DNA of 64,000 nucleotides from Elusimicrobiota bacterium (GCA_017528425.1 JAFXOV010000044.1:87140-151139), one strand, 5' to 3'; shown: positions 26,045-35,846, numbered from the stretch's first letter. The notes: a model not told the origin generated them from the letters alone. Program-made: numbers and translations.

Positions 26045-26703
26045 TTATATACTCCGATAAAAATATATTTATAAAAACTTACTATATCAAAAAATGTGTT
26101 AACAAAAAAATCCGCAACATATATGTGACTCGGGAATATCCACGCCAAAACTAATACTACCATTATTATATTAATAAAACAAACAAACACCAACGAAAAA
26201 AACTTTCCGTAAATTTTCATATCTTCCTGGCCTACTTTAATTGCATAAAAAGTCAGTGCATAATAAAAGGCAAGAGACATACCTGCAAAAAACAAAAACC
26301 AGGAATATATTCTTGTAATATCCATAAACCAACCGAGAGCAAAATATATAAGGATAATTATTATCGGATATATCGGGAAGAAATAAGGTGACAATGTTAT
26401 AAAGATATTATCTTTTGTTAAAGTGACACTGCCTTTATTTGCCGAAACTTTAAACTTTTTTATTTGGGCTCCGCTTAAAAGGCCGGTCAGTGCGTGTGTT
26501 AATTCGTGTCCGAAAACATAAGTGGACATCGGCTTGAAAAATATTACCTGGAACAAAAAATAAACGGCTATTCCTATCCAGAAAGGAACAATATTCGTGT
26601 CTGTTTGGCCGGCAAAAGAAAAAAACAATTTTAAGAAATTGTAGATTAATGCCACCAATGCCGGTAACAACAAAACCGCTATAATAAATCTTACTTTATT
26701 CAT
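26017..26703 (-). CDS. M50-like membrane metalloprotease family protein
   Basis: A 228-residue polytopic protein with about six membrane segments and the motif GHELTHALTG near residue 66. HExxH within a membrane context is the zinc site of the M50 (site-2 protease) family. A second M50 motif with a downstream Asp is not obvious (a LSPYFFPIYPII stretch is present where N-P-D-G-type motifs usually lie), so catalytic activity is uncertain. It may take part in envelope stress proteolysis. It is the gene before the lipid-kinase-like protein and overlaps it. Confidence 0.78.
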   Translation of the reverse strand: MNKVRFIIAVLLLPALVALIYNFLKLFFSFAGQTDTNIVPFWIGIAVYFLFQVIFFKPMSTYVFGHELTHALTGLLSGAQIKKFKVSANKGSVTLTKDNIFITLSPYFFPIYPIIIILIYFALGWFMDITRIYSWFLFFAGMSLAFYYALTFYAIKVGQEDMKIYGKFFSLVFVCFINIIMVVLVLAWIFPSHIYVADFFVNTFFDIVSFYKYIFIGVYKCLVFLKTK

Positions 26704-26725
26704 TTTATATTATTGAATTACCTTG

Positions 26726-27460
26726 TTAAAATGCTGAACTAAGGCCGAAAGTGTACGATACATAACCGTCGTAAACACTTATACCTACAGTTCCGTTAAT
26801 AATAATGGCTGATACGGAAACACCGGCATAATAGCCGAACCCTTCATAACTGCCTTCCAAATTTTGTCTGTATGAAGATTTCGGTTTAGCTATTGTTTTA
26901 TCCCAACCTATACCTACGTAAGGTGTAACTATAGGAAGATTAAACGTTGCAACCGCACCCAGCCCCAAATTGTTGCCGTCCACCTTGTTTTCACCGTCAT
27001 CCGCATTAAGAATTGTGTACATACCGTGAACACTGATTGAGGGAATAACAAGATCTCTGCCTTCAAACACCAAACATCTTAAACCGCCGCCGTAAATATT
27101 TGTATCTTGCAAATATCCGTACTTTGCCAATATATCAAGTTGTTCGGAAAGTCTTATTCCGCCGGTAAGCATAGGAACATAAAGTTCGTTAATATCTTCG
27201 GCTTTCATTATTTCGTTTGTTATCTTGTTATAATTTATTTTAAGGTGCAAATCTATTCCGGAAACGCCCAAAACTGCCGAAGCGCTGAAACTTCCGCCTG
27301 TCATAATATTTCCCAAATCGGATGCCAAATTATTTAAATAATGTTGTGCCTGTTCTTCTGTTGCATTATCAAGAACTTCATTGAATTTGCTGAAGGGTCC
27401 TGCAAGCACAACGGTTGATGCAAAGCATAAAACGGAAACAAGCATAAATATTTTTTTCAT
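26726..27460 (-). CDS. Predicted outer-membrane beta-barrel (DUF6588-like)
   Basis: A 244-residue exported protein with signal peptide (residues 1-20, cleavage near VLAGP). The body has alternating strands: GSFSASAVLGVSGI, GIRLSEQLDILAKYGYL, NNLGLGAVATFNLPIVTPYVGIGW and a final GYVSYTFGLSSAF ending in Phe, so it is probably an outer-membrane barrel. The N-terminal ATEEQAQHYLNNLASDLGNIMTGG resembles DUF6588 proteins. ATG at 27460 has GGAG 8 bases upstream, 1 base after the coaX stop. Function unknown. Confidence 0.7.
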   Translation of the reverse strand: MKKIFMLVSVLCFASTVVLAGPFSKFNEVLDNATEEQAQHYLNNLASDLGNIMTGGSFSASAVLGVSGIDLHLKINYNKITNEIMKAEDINELYVPMLTGGIRLSEQLDILAKYGYLQDTNIYGGGLRCLVFEGRDLVIPSISVHGMYTILNADDGENKVDGNNLGLGAVATFNLPIVTPYVGIGWDKTIAKPKSSYRQNLEGSYEGFGYYAGVSVSAIIINGTVGISVYDGYVSYTFGLSSAF

Positions 27461-27461
27461 A

Positions 27462-28262
27462 TTATGCTCCAATATTTTCTTTTTCCCAAATTATTTTTAT
27501 ACCTTCCAAAGTTAATTCGGGTATAACACTTTCTATTTCTTCCATCTCTTTTACCATAAGATATGAAAGACCGCCGGTAGCAATAACTTTTATGTTATCT
27601 GCCACCATCTCATTTTTTATTCTGTGCAAAATTTCTTTTACCAACCCGATATATCCGTAATACAAACCGGACTGTATACATTCAACAGTTGATCTTCCTA
27701 CAATCCTTGCGGGCATATTCAACGTAACCTGCGGCAATTTTGCGGTTTTTTGTGTTAATGCTTCAGCGGAAATTAAAGGTCCTGCGGTTATTACACCGCC
27801 CAAATAACTTCCGTCTTTATCTATACAATCAAAAGTCGTTGCCGTTCCGAAATCTATAACTATAGATGCCGTTTTATATCTTTCATAAACCGCAACTGCA
27901 TCGGCAATTCTGTCTGCACCGACTTCTTCGGGGTTACCGTACAAAAATTTGAGTCCCCCTGCTCTTTTGCTTGTAATAAACATTGCATCTTTTTTGAAAT
28001 ATCTTTTTGTTAAATCGGCAAACACGTTATCAAGTGAAGGCACAACGCTTGCGATAGCTACCGCTTTAATTTGTTGTTGCGATATATCTATTTTCGAATA
28101 ATAAAATATGTCCAAAATTTTTATTGCATACTCGTCTGCCGTTTTCTTTTTGGATGTTGCTATTCTCCAAATTTGGAACGGTTTATCTTCAATTTTGTTC
28201 CCGTTGAATTTAAATAATCCGAGTGTGATATTTGTGTTTCCGATATCTATTGCTAAAAACAT
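27462..28262 (-). CDS. coaX: Type III pantothenate kinase
   Basis: First step of coenzyme A synthesis, phosphorylating pantothenate. At 266 residues it is normal for type III. The AIDIGNTNITLG ATP-binding motif opens the protein, GADRIADAVA and the IVIDFGTATTFDCID block follow, and GGVITAGP and ATGGLS are present. It lies upstream of the barrel protein and is separated from fumB by a MITE-like element. Together with coaE in this window the first and last steps of the pathway are present. Confidence 0.96.
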   Translation of the reverse strand: MFLAIDIGNTNITLGLFKFNGNKIEDKPFQIWRIATSKKKTADEYAIKILDIFYYSKIDISQQQIKAVAIASVVPSLDNVFADLTKRYFKKDAMFITSKRAGGLKFLYGNPEEVGADRIADAVAVYERYKTASIVIDFGTATTFDCIDKDGSYLGGVITAGPLISAEALTQKTAKLPQVTLNMPARIVGRSTVECIQSGLYYGYIGLVKEILHRIKNEMVADNIKVIATGGLSYLMVKEMEEIESVIPELTLEGIKIIWEKENIGA

Positions 28263-28267
28263 GATGT

Positions 28268-28412
28268 CTCCTTAAAAAGACAATGTATAATTTACAATTT
28301 ATAATTTATAATTAATGTATTTTTCACTTTGCGAAAAATCTAATAATTTAACAAAAATTGCTTCGCAATTTTTACCGAAATTATACATTGTACATTGTAC
28401 ATTATAAATTAA
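28268..28412. repeat. MITE-like element, copy 2
   Basis: About 145 bases: an AT-rich left end of TATAATTTACAATTTATAAT type, two inner hairpins with CTTTGCG/GCTTCGC loops, and an inverted right end. The interior is nearly identical to 50935-51066. Its right end overlaps the fumB stop codon, as copy 1 does with polA. Confidence 0.72.
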
Positions 28413-28923
28413 ATAAGCTGTTCCCGTTACAATCTATTCCTACTGTCAACGGAAAATTTTCTATTTTTATTTCGTAAATTGCTTCCGGTCCCAAATCTTC
28501 AAAAGCTATTAACTTAAAACTTTTTACTTTTTCGGCTATCAATGCTCCCACTCCGCCGGTAGCAAGCAAATATATTGATTTATTTTTTTGTATCGAATCA
28601 AAAACTTCTTTACTTCTTTTACCTTTACCGATAAGGATTTTTACACCGTTATCCAACATTTTCGGTGTATAAACATCCATTCTCGAAGATGTTGTCGGTC
28701 CGCAAGAACCGATAATCTTGTCCGGTGCATTAGGGCACGGCCCGCAATAATATATACAAGCATCTTTTAACTGTATCGGTAATTGTTTACCGCTGTTTAA
28801 AAGTTCAACCAATCTTTTATGTGCCTGATCTCTTGCGGTATAAATAGTTCCCGTAAGTTCTATTTTTGTTCCCGCTTTAAAATCTTTAATATTTTGTAAT
28901 AATTGTTCTATTGTTATTTTCAT
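28402..28923 (-). CDS. fumB: Fumarate hydratase class I, beta subunit
   Basis: C-terminal subunit (173 residues) of the oxygen-sensitive [4Fe-4S] fumarase/tartrate dehydratase type. The family block CIYYCGPCPNAPDKIIGSCGPTTSSRMD contains the conserved cysteine and substrate-binding residues, and GKGKRSKEV and ATGGVGAL are typical. The ATG at 28923 overlaps the alpha subunit stop as ATGA. The last residues (FNL) and the stop are contributed by the end of a MITE-like element. It works with the alpha subunit to interconvert fumarate and malate, upstream of the malic enzyme in the pathway. Confidence 0.9.
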   Translation of the reverse strand: MKITIEQLLQNIKDFKAGTKIELTGTIYTARDQAHKRLVELLNSGKQLPIQLKDACIYYCGPCPNAPDKIIGSCGPTTSSRMDVYTPKMLDNGVKILIGKGKRSKEVFDSIQKNKSIYLLATGGVGALIAEKVKSFKLIAFEDLGPEAIYEIKIENFPLTVGIDCNGNSLFNL

Positions 28924-29759
28924 AATGTTATTGTTTTTCTTCTGCAAGAATGACACTGCACATTTATTGCTACCGGCATAGATGCTATATGGCACGGTTT
29001 TGTTTCAATAAATACGGCAAGTGCCGTAGGGTTACCGCCAAGCCCCATAGGTCCGATATTTAATTTGTTTATTTCTTCCAACAATTCTTTTTCTTTATCG
29101 TTATAATCTTGTTTTATATTTTTGCTGCCTATTGTTCTCAACAATGCTTTTTTTGCAAGAAGGCCTACACTTGCGAAATCTCCCCCTATACCGAGCCCTA
29201 CTATTACGGGAGGACAAGCATTTGCACCTTTAAGTTTCATACTTTCCATAACAAAATTTTTTATACCCTGCCAACCGTCAAGCGGTGTAAGCATTTTTAA
29301 AAAGCTTGCATTTTCGCTACCGCCGCCTTTAGTTAATATTGTAATTTCTATTTTGTCTCCATCAACGAAATCGCAATATATGTTTGCGGGTGTGTTATCT
29401 TTTGTATTTACTCTGTTTAAAGGATCACTTACAATAGATTTTCTTAAATAATATTTTGTGTAACCTTGCGATACACCTTTATTTATTGCAGTAACTATAT
29501 CGTCACCGACAATTTCCACTTCCTTACCGATTTTCACAAAGAAGTTCGCAGTTCCGGTATCTTGGCACAATGCAATCTTTTTTTCTTTTGCTATTTTTGC
29601 ATTTTCCAAAATTTCTTTTAAAATGTTGTCGGATATGGAATTATCGTTTTTTATGTGAGATGATATGCAATCAACAACATCCTGCGGCAAATTAAAATTT
29701 ACATCACCGCAAAGCTCACAAACTTTATTGATAATTTCTTCACTGTTTACTGTTCTCAT
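28920..29759 (-). CDS. fumA: Fumarate hydratase class I, alpha subunit
   Basis: N-terminal subunit of the class I hydro-lyase, 279 residues. Key blocks: LCQDTGTANFFVKIG with a cluster cysteine, GGGSENASFLKML, ACPPVIVGLGIGGDF and the ending ALAVFIETKPCHIASMPVAIN. Two-subunit class I enzymes carry an oxygen-labile [4Fe-4S] cluster, which fits an anaerobe. The ATG at 29759 has GGAGAG upstream; a longer in-frame start runs into a palindromic repeat and is not chosen. It is cotranscribed with fumB, and the malic enzyme gene lies upstream, giving a C4-acid unit. Confidence 0.9.
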   Translation of the reverse strand: MRTVNSEEIINKVCELCGDVNFNLPQDVVDCISSHIKNDNSISDNILKEILENAKIAKEKKIALCQDTGTANFFVKIGKEVEIVGDDIVTAINKGVSQGYTKYYLRKSIVSDPLNRVNTKDNTPANIYCDFVDGDKIEITILTKGGGSENASFLKMLTPLDGWQGIKNFVMESMKLKGANACPPVIVGLGIGGDFASVGLLAKKALLRTIGSKNIKQDYNDKEKELLEEINKLNIGPMGLGGNPTALAVFIETKPCHIASMPVAINVQCHSCRRKTITL

Positions 29760-29787
29760 TAAAAAACTCTCCGAGTTTTTACAACAT

Positions 29788-29814
29788 AGATTGCCGCACT
29801 TCGTTCGCAATGAC
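29788..29814. repeat. Short palindrome (AATGAC family)
   Basis: AGATTGCC to GGCAATGAC-type element with arms ATTGC/GCAAT around a CGCACTTCGTTCG centre, part of a dispersed family described in the findings. It lies between fumA and the malic enzyme gene. Confidence 0.65.
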
Positions 29815-29893
29815 TGTTTTTAGTTTTTTTATTGGAGGTTGCCTCTAAAGCTCGTGGTCAACCGGAAATAAAGAAAACTAAAAACGACAACAA

Positions 29894-31228
29894 CTATTTG
29901 GATTTTTTTATAAATCCGTTTTTCATCATATCTGCAGTTAATGCTCTGCTTCTTTTTATCATACTCATTGCTTGAGCATAAAACTGGTCGTAACTTGCTT
30001 TTCTTTGTGCAACTTTTTCTTTTATTGCTTTTACCGCAACTGCCGCTGCGACTTTCGGATAAACTTTCCAATCGTCCATTGTCGGCAATATCTGTGTAGG
30101 TTTTATTTTGTTGTCGGCAATACATGAAGCAAGTTCTACCGCTGCGGTAATACACATATTGTCTGTTATTGTTGTTGCTCTTGCATCGAGTGTTCCTCTG
30201 AATACTCCCGGGAAACCTAATGAGTTATTAACCTGATTTTCAAAATCGCTTCTGCCTGTAGCAACTACTGCCGCTCCTGCTTCTTTTGCTTCCCACGGCC
30301 ATATTTCGGGAACAGGGTTTGCACATGTAAATACTATAGGATTTTTTGCCATCTTTTTAATCCATTCTTTCTTTATTACGTTTGGTCCCGGTGTAGATAA
30401 ACATATTAAAACATCTGCATTTTCCATTGCAGTTTCTATTGTACCTTCAACATTTGAACCGTTGGTGTCACAACACATTGCCCATTTTTCAGGATGCGAA
30501 TTTTTCAACTCTTTTCTCTTTTTGTTCAATGTTCCTTTAGAATCCACCATTATTATGTTTGCAGGATTTGCACCGTAAAACATTATAAGTCTTGCAATAC
30601 AAATATTTGCAGAACCCGCACCGAGCATTGCAATTTTAACCTTGGATATTTTTTTGTTAACTACTTTTAATGCATTTATTAAACCTGCAAGAGTAACCAA
30701 TGCCGTTCCCTGCTGATCGTCGTGCCATACAGGAATATGACATTCTTTTCTTAACGTGTAAAGTATAGGAAAACATTTCGGTTGAGCAATATCTTCCAAG
30801 TTTACTCCGCCGAAAGAAGGTTGCAAAATTTTAACGGTATTTATTATTTCCTGCTGATCTTTCGTCGCAAGACAAATAGGATAAGCATCTACTCCGCCGA
30901 GATATTTGTATAACAATGCTTTACCTTCCATAACAGGCATTGCAGCTTCGGGGCCTATATCACCAAGACCCAACACTCTTGTTCCGTCGCTGACAACGGC
31001 AACGGAGTTCCATTTGTTTGTATGTTCGTAAGCAAGTTCCAATTGTTTGTTTATATCTTTACAAACCGCAGCTACTCCCGGGCTGTACCAAATAGCAAAA
31101 TCGTTAAAATCTCTTATTCTGCATTTAGGAACAACTTCTATTTTACCTTTATAAAAAGGGTGTAATCTTCTTGCATCTTTAGACGGTTTTTCCGCTAATT
31201 TTAAAAGTTTTTTTACGTTTGTTTTCAT
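29894..31228 (-). CDS. NAD(P)-dependent malic enzyme
   Basis: Oxidative decarboxylation of malate to pyruvate, 444 residues, the shorter bacterial type. Catalytic and cofactor blocks are seen: [51 protein letters not shown], and the [12 protein letters not shown]ossmann motif; [12 protein letters not shown] and [17 protein letters not shown] are also typical. A ribosome site AAAGGAAAA precedes the ATG, but no strong promoter is clear. Its position before fumarase suggests flow fumarate-malate-pyruvate. Confidence 0.94.
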   Translation of the reverse strand: MKTNVKKLLKLAEKPSKDARRLHPFYKGKIEVVPKCRIRDFNDFAIWYSPGVAAVCKDINKQLELAYEHTNKWNSVAVVSDGTRVLGLGDIGPEAAMPVMEGKALLYKYLGGVDAYPICLATKDQQEIINTVKILQPSFGGVNLEDIAQPKCFPILYTLRKECHIPVWHDDQQGTALVTLAGLINALKVVNKKISKVKIAMLGAGSANICIARLIMFYGANPANIIMVDSKGTLNKKRKELKNSHPEKWAMCCDTNGSNVEGTIETAMENADVLICLSTPGPNVIKKEWIKKMAKNPIVFTCANPVPEIWPWEAKEAGAAVVATGRSDFENQVNNSLGFPGVFRGTLDARATTITDNMCITAAVELASCIADNKIKPTQILPTMDDWKVYPKVAAAVAVKAIKEKVAQRKASYDQFYAQAMSMIKRSRALTADMMKNGFIKKSK

Positions 31229-31282
31229 AACATATTTTCCTTTTATATTAATTAATAATTATCTTGTAAATTATACCATATT

Positions 31283-31378
31283 GGAGGGATGGAAGTATAG
31301 AGGTATAGAGGGATGGAAACGACTGAACGACTAATAGAAAAAATATTTTGATAGATTCCGGATCAAGTCCGGAATGAC
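31283..31378. repeat. Short-unit tract plus palindrome
   Basis: A GGAAGTATAGAGGTATAGAG-type tract (31283-31322) and a palindrome at 31353-31378 whose inner arms are TCCGG and CCGGA. The same pairing of elements occurs near 11285-11362 and 35731-35810. It lies between the malic enzyme and the first PorV-like gene. Confidence 0.65.
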
Positions 31379-31416
31379 GGATGGAAAAATATTAAGGTCG
31401 TTATAGGTCGTTTAGA

Positions 31417-32346
31417 TTAATTGAATCTAAACGACAATGCTATAAAATGTGAACCGTAACTCTCTTCTATTTCAAAAGGTAATTCAAACGCATAATCTAC
31501 TATCAAGGTGGCTTCGTTTGCAAACACAAATTCATACCCGAAACCGATATTAACTGCTTCTTCTCTGCCGCCTAATCTTATTCCCAACTTATCGTCCAAC
31601 ACATAACTTTCCAAACCTAACCTAAACTTTGTTTCACCGTCTATAAGTATTAAATCCAAATCGGCGGTAAATGTAGGTATGTTAACATACGGCAACAACT
31701 CACTGAAATATCCGATACCAAATACTGTCATGTTTTTAACGGAATCTTTTTCTTCGTAACCCATATCGGGTGACGTTAAATATTTGCTGCTGAAACCTAA
31801 CCTTAACCCGTTCTCAAAGGTTGCAAGTAAACCGATATCGCAGGTTACGGCACCTTTACTGTCGGAAAGGTCTTTATCTTCTTCATCAAAGTTTATTTCC
31901 TGTCTTAAATACTTTAAGTTCAAACCGGCAGACAACATTACAAACTCTTCGTCCACTTCCAACAAGTCGTTAACTTTTCTTGCGTAACCTAAATTAAATG
32001 TATCGTATCTTGCAAGGGCGGGTGTCCCGAGTGACGACCATGCAAACGATACTGATCCCCACTCTTCCGTTACAGGATACACGGCACCCAAATAATTTGC
32101 TGCTATTTCCACACCGTCGAGCCCTGCAAACAGCCTTGAACCCATTAAGGTTATTTCTTTTTGTCCGCAGTTTGCTATACCTGCAATATTATATAAAGGA
32201 GCATTAGCATCGTTTGCTACGGCGGTAAATGCTCCGCCCATACCCAATGCTCTTACACCCCAATAGGTATCTTCAAAAGCCGCATATACCTGTTGGCTCA
32301 TTGCAACAATTATGGTTAATAATAATACCGCTAAAAACTTTTTCAA
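31417..32346 (-). CDS. PorV/UPF0164-like outer-membrane barrel, module 3
   Basis: A 309-residue FadL-fold type barrel. Signal peptide residues 1-22, then YWGVRALGMGGAFTAVANDANA and PLYNIAGIA, the conserved N-terminal plug region of the PorV, PorQ and UPF0164 families. The ending YGSHFIALSFRFN has the terminal strand. It is nearly the same as the gene at 41856-42785, a recent duplicate. It begins with TTG (32346) behind GGAG, unlike its copies. The C-terminal-domain protein gene lies immediately upstream in transcription, separated by palindromes. In Bacteroidota PorV carries T9SS cargo; here the relation is inferred. Confidence 0.85.
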   Translation of the reverse strand: MKKFLAVLLLTIIVAMSQQVYAAFEDTYWGVRALGMGGAFTAVANDANAPLYNIAGIANCGQKEITLMGSRLFAGLDGVEIAANYLGAVYPVTEEWGSVSFAWSSLGTPALARYDTFNLGYARKVNDLLEVDEEFVMLSAGLNLKYLRQEINFDEEDKDLSDSKGAVTCDIGLLATFENGLRLGFSSKYLTSPDMGYEEKDSVKNMTVFGIGYFSELLPYVNIPTFTADLDLILIDGETKFRLGLESYVLDDKLGIRLGGREEAVNIGFGYEFVFANEATLIVDYAFELPFEIEESYGSHFIALSFRFN

Positions 32347-32399
32347 AAAATACTCCGTATTTTCAATTAGTAATTAGTAATTAGCAATTAGTAATTTCG

Positions 32400-32570
32400 G
32401 TGTGCCTACGGCACTAATTTTTTATAGATTCTGAATCAAGTTCAGAATGACAACTACGAGATCCCGTATCAAGTACGGGATGACACCCTGTCTTTTTGTC
32501 ATTGCGAGGCGACTTTGTCGCCGTGGCAATCTATTTTCTATAGATTACTTCGCTTCGCTCGTAATGACGA
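32400..32570. repeat. Cluster of four palindromes
   Basis: A GTGCC/GGCAC hairpin (from about 32400) then palindromes at 32426-32451, 32460-32484, 32498-32531 and 32542-32568. Inner arms are TCTGA/TCAGA, CCCGT/ACGGG, GGCGAC/GTCGCC and ATTAC/GTAAT. They form most of the 231-base gap between two genes of module 3. Confidence 0.7.
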
Positions 32571-32577
32571 CCTTCCG

Positions 32578-33735
32578 CTACCAAACAAATGCTATCGTTC
32601 CGCTGATAACCTTACCGCCTTTCAACTTAATCTGGTACACATAAGTGCCGCTGGATGCCCAATCACCGCTGTTGTTGGTACCTTTCCTACCTTTCCATTC
32701 AAAGCCGTCCGCATTGCCGACGGTAAGTTCGGCAACCTTTTTACCGCTAATGGTGTATATCTTAACAACATCGCCGTCTTTCAATCCCTTGAACATGAAT
32801 CCGCCGTAAGTTGAAATTCTCGATTTTACTCTTACTCTGTTCTTTGGTCTGTAACTCTTATCTTCTTCTTTCGCCTTTTCAAATATACCGTAATATCCTA
32901 AACTGCTGATGTTTGCTATAACGGTTTTATTTTGTAAATCCGTTTTGGTTATAGGAATACTGCTCCAACTGTCCGAATCGTTTTGTTTATACTTTAAAAC
33001 GAAATCGGTAGATGTCGGGTTAACACCGTAATAAAAAGTTGCTTTTATCGGTGATAATATTTCTATGTTTGCAGGGATAGAATAAACCTGATACAATGCC
33101 GCCATCTGTTCCGTGGACGAAATATAATCTTCCACACCTAACTGTTTTATTATTATTTGTGCATCGGTGCTTAACGAGTTCGGTGCAATTTCAAGTTTGG
33201 TGCTGTCGTACTGTTGGTTACCCGAACCAAATTCCACAACACCGCCAACAGATGCTGTAACATCTTTTGTTATAGTATCTGTAAGTTCGGCATGTTGAGG
33301 TTGTGTTCCCGAAGGGAAAGTGACAGTTTTAATAATTGTTCCCTGCTCGTCACGGAAATCTACAACTATTTGGTAATCTACATTTGTGGAAGATTCCAAA
33401 AATGTCGGCAACTGTATAAAAAATTCTTCGTTGTTTTTGATGGTTATTCCTTCACCCGGCGGTTCCTGCTCAACAGAGCCGCCGTCAACGGAATAATCTA
33501 TTCTTGCCGTTGCATTAGCATTTGAATAACTGCCAAAATCTACAGATATTTTTGCATTTAGTATTTTATCTATCGACGATACCGTTTCTATTGCCGTATG
33601 AGTTATTTTAGGAAGAATAACACCGCCGAAACTTGCAAATGCAGACAATACCCTTAATGGTTCTGCTGCATAAAGATACACAGAAACACCAAGCAAAACT
33701 ATTAAAGATAATAGACCTGCGATTCTTTTTTTCAT
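32578..33735 (-). CDS. Secreted protein with type A/FlgD-like C-terminal domain, module 3
   Basis: A 385-residue exported protein: signal peptide residues 1-22, a middle with Ig-like beta domains, and a C-terminal 90-residue domain that begins YRPKNRVRVKSRI and contains GDVVKIYTISGKKVAEL and YVYQIKLKGGKVISGTIAF, ending VW. This resembles type A T9SS sorting domains and FlgD-like Ig folds, where a conserved G-K-x-V step and a final strand occur. The same ending (ISGTIxFVW) occurs in the other two modules. Each lies directly before a PorV-like gene. Function is unknown; a surface or appendage protein is likely. Confidence 0.82.
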   Translation of the reverse strand: MKKRIAGLLSLIVLLGVSVYLYAAEPLRVLSAFASFGGVILPKITHTAIETVSSIDKILNAKISVDFGSYSNANATARIDYSVDGGSVEQEPPGEGITIKNNEEFFIQLPTFLESSTNVDYQIVVDFRDEQGTIIKTVTFPSGTQPQHAELTDTITKDVTASVGGVVEFGSGNQQYDSTKLEIAPNSLSTDAQIIIKQLGVEDYISSTEQMAALYQVYSIPANIEILSPIKATFYYGVNPTSTDFVLKYKQNDSDSWSSIPITKTDLQNKTVIANISSLGYYGIFEKAKEEDKSYRPKNRVRVKSRISTYGGFMFKGLKDGDVVKIYTISGKKVAELTVGNADGFEWKGRKGTNNSGDWASSGTYVYQIKLKGGKVISGTIAFVW

Positions 33736-33795
33736 TATAAATTAAACCAACCGGTTGGATAGCGGTATAAAAATACCGCTATCCAAGGAAATTAG

Positions 33796-34611
33796 TTATT
33801 CGGTTATAGAACCAAATGTAATAGTTGTTGTTCCATAACTAGAACCACCCATTACATTTTTAAACTCTGCACCAAAGAATATAAAAATATCATCATTTAC
33901 ATACCATTGTGTATATTGATTATCATCACTCATACCAACCCACAAACCACCAGCTGCACCACTTATTCCAAGAATTTTATTTTCTCTATTTATATTCTCT
34001 GCGCCAAAATCAGAATCTAATTTATCTTTTAGATCTCTAAATCCAGTTGAGTAAAAACGATTATCCCCACTAATACCTCCGGTAGAAAAATCAGGTAAAG
34101 TTGTTCTATATCCATATGCAGGTTTTGTTGAAGTTTCGCTATCGGTTTTACTTACAAAAACAGCTCTAATAAGAGCATGATCTCCCTTTTGATATGTAGA
34201 TGTATTTCCAGCTCTTATAAGTCCTGCATATGAACCTTCATTTGCTGCATTTGCTTTATAAGTCCCAGCAGCAGTATTATTAGTAAATAAATATATACTT
34301 GTTCCACCTTGTAAGGATGTTAAATTAGATGTAACTTTTGCAAAGGTTGTTGCATTTGCCCATTGCGCTTCGTCTTTTCCTGGTTGGATATTAGATATGT
34401 CAAAAATTATTTTATCGGCATTTTCTCCTGTCTTAGCTGTATATGTTGATAAATCCTTACCTGCACCGGTCCAATCATAAAGAGAAACAGAAAAAGATAG
34501 TTCTGCTGCTGCAAATGTTACTTCTGCAGTCTTTACTTGATTAGCTGCAAAAGCTGTTCCTGCCATACATACCAATGCTAATACTACTACTAAATTAAAA
34601 AACTTCTTCAT
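33796..34611 (-). CDS. Family A small secreted surface protein (module 3, second copy)
   Basis: A 271-residue exported protein: signal peptide residues 1-22 and a beta-rich body. Shared with the gene at 34648-35442: AQWANATTFAKVTSNLTSLQGGTSIYLFTNNT and a C-terminal IFFGAEFKNVMGGSSYGTTTITF. The ending G-x-S-Y-G-T recurs in all family A members. No catalytic motif; Ser/Thr/Gly-rich, probably structural. It has a strong GGAGGT site before the ATG. It is the last family A gene before the C-terminal-domain gene of this module. Confidence 0.75.
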   Translation of the reverse strand: MKKFFNLVVVLALVCMAGTAFAANQVKTAEVTFAAAELSFSVSLYDWTGAGKDLSTYTAKTGENADKIIFDISNIQPGKDEAQWANATTFAKVTSNLTSLQGGTSIYLFTNNTAAGTYKANAANEGSYAGLIRAGNTSTYQKGDHALIRAVFVSKTDSETSTKPAYGYRTTLPDFSTGGISGDNRFYSTGFRDLKDKLDSDFGAENINRENKILGISGAAGGLWVGMSDDNQYTQWYVNDDIFIFFGAEFKNVMGGSSYGTTTITFGSITE

Positions 34612-34647
34612 GCTAAAATACCTCCGTTTTTATTTTTTAATACAAAA

Positions 34648-35442
34648 TTATTCTATTGATTGAACAAACTTTATTGTTTCTGTTCCGTAATGTGATCCAC
34701 CGGTTACATGGTCAAAGTTTGCACCGAAGAACATAATAACATCTTCGCTTCCTGCATACCAGTTATAAGGATCTACAGTTTGTCCTGACGGTACACCATA
34801 ACCTACCCAAATACCGCCGTTTGCACCGCTTGTACCGATAACTCTTGCACTTTCAGGTAAAGTTGAAAAATTACTATCGCTGAAATCTGCTAAAATTCTT
34901 GAACCTTGATATGGTTCTTCTGCACTGAAATCTGCAGGTTTTGTTGATTTATAATCAGCATTTGCATCTGATATTTTTTTGCATTTTACAAACAACGGAG
35001 CATAATCTCCGGGTTGATATGATGCTGTAGCTTCTTTTCTTACAAGACCGCTGTAAAGAGTTTTATCTCCGTCAGTTCTTCCGGCTTTTGCTTTATAGTC
35101 TCCATCCGTTGTGTTTTTTGTGTACATATAAACGGTTGTTCCTGCCTGTTGAGAAGATAAGTTAGACGAAATTTTTGCAAAAACATCTCCGGATGCCCAT
35201 TGTGCATCTGTATTACCGAGAGTAACACCCGACAAATCGAAAGAAACCGAGCCTACACCTGTTCCCGTATAAGTGGTGAAATCTTTACCTGATTCCCATT
35301 CATACAAATCAACGGAAAATGTCATTGCTACAGGGTCAAACGATGCAAATGCAGATTTTATAATGTTTACATCTGCGAAAGCCGATGTTGCCATAAAAAC
35401 TGTTACTGCCAAAACTGCCAATAAACTAAATACTTTCTTCAT
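34648..35442 (-). CDS. Family A small secreted surface protein (module 3, first copy)
   Basis: A 264-residue exported protein with signal peptide (residues 1-23) and the family body: AQWASGDVFAKISSNLSSQQAGTTVYMYTKNT, YSGLVRK, YQPGDYAPLF and the ending IMFFGANFDHVTGGSHYGTETIKF. It is close to the following gene. Upstream its leader contains three AGGAGGT-type sites; the one nearest the ATG is used. Rich in Ser, Thr and Gly, no Cys-rich pattern. The function is unknown; abundant surface structural protein is a reasonable inference. Confidence 0.75.
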   Translation of the reverse strand: MKKVFSLLAVLAVTVFMATSAFADVNIIKSAFASFDPVAMTFSVDLYEWESGKDFTTYTGTGVGSVSFDLSGVTLGNTDAQWASGDVFAKISSNLSSQQAGTTVYMYTKNTTDGDYKAKAGRTDGDKTLYSGLVRKEATASYQPGDYAPLFVKCKKISDANADYKSTKPADFSAEEPYQGSRILADFSDSNFSTLPESARVIGTSGANGGIWVGYGVPSGQTVDPYNWYAGSEDVIMFFGANFDHVTGGSHYGTETIKFVQSIE

Positions 35443-35590
35443 ACTAAACTACCTCCGTAAATATTTTTTACTGCATACTTCTTACTTCCAACTGCTCCAA
35501 AACTTTACTGAAAAAATTTGTTTCTACCTCCTTAAAAACTTTTTTGCACCTCCTGTAATAAGTATATTTAACTCCAAAAATTAAAAATAA

Positions 35591-35625
35591 AAAAAGCACA
35601 TAAGGAAAAACCCTATGTGCTTTTA
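35591..35625 (-). terminator. Terminator-like hairpin
   Basis: On the minus strand AAAGCACATA pairs with TATGTGCTTT, then T7ATTTTT. It lies about 420 bases after the PorV-like gene of module 2 and before the leader of module 3, so it separates the modules. Confidence 0.8.
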
Positions 35626-35846
35626 ATTAGAATATATAAATACTTCTTGATTATACATCAACAGGTATCTATTCATAATTAGCTCTTTTATTATAACAAA
35701 AATCTTAGGGAAAATCAAAGATTTTTGTTTGAGGGATAGATGTATGGAAGTATAGAGATATGGAAAAGACAAACGGCTGGATTGCCACGGGCTAAAGCCC
35801 TCGCAATGACACGACTTCGTCGTTGGTCGTTGTCGTGGTCGTTAGA

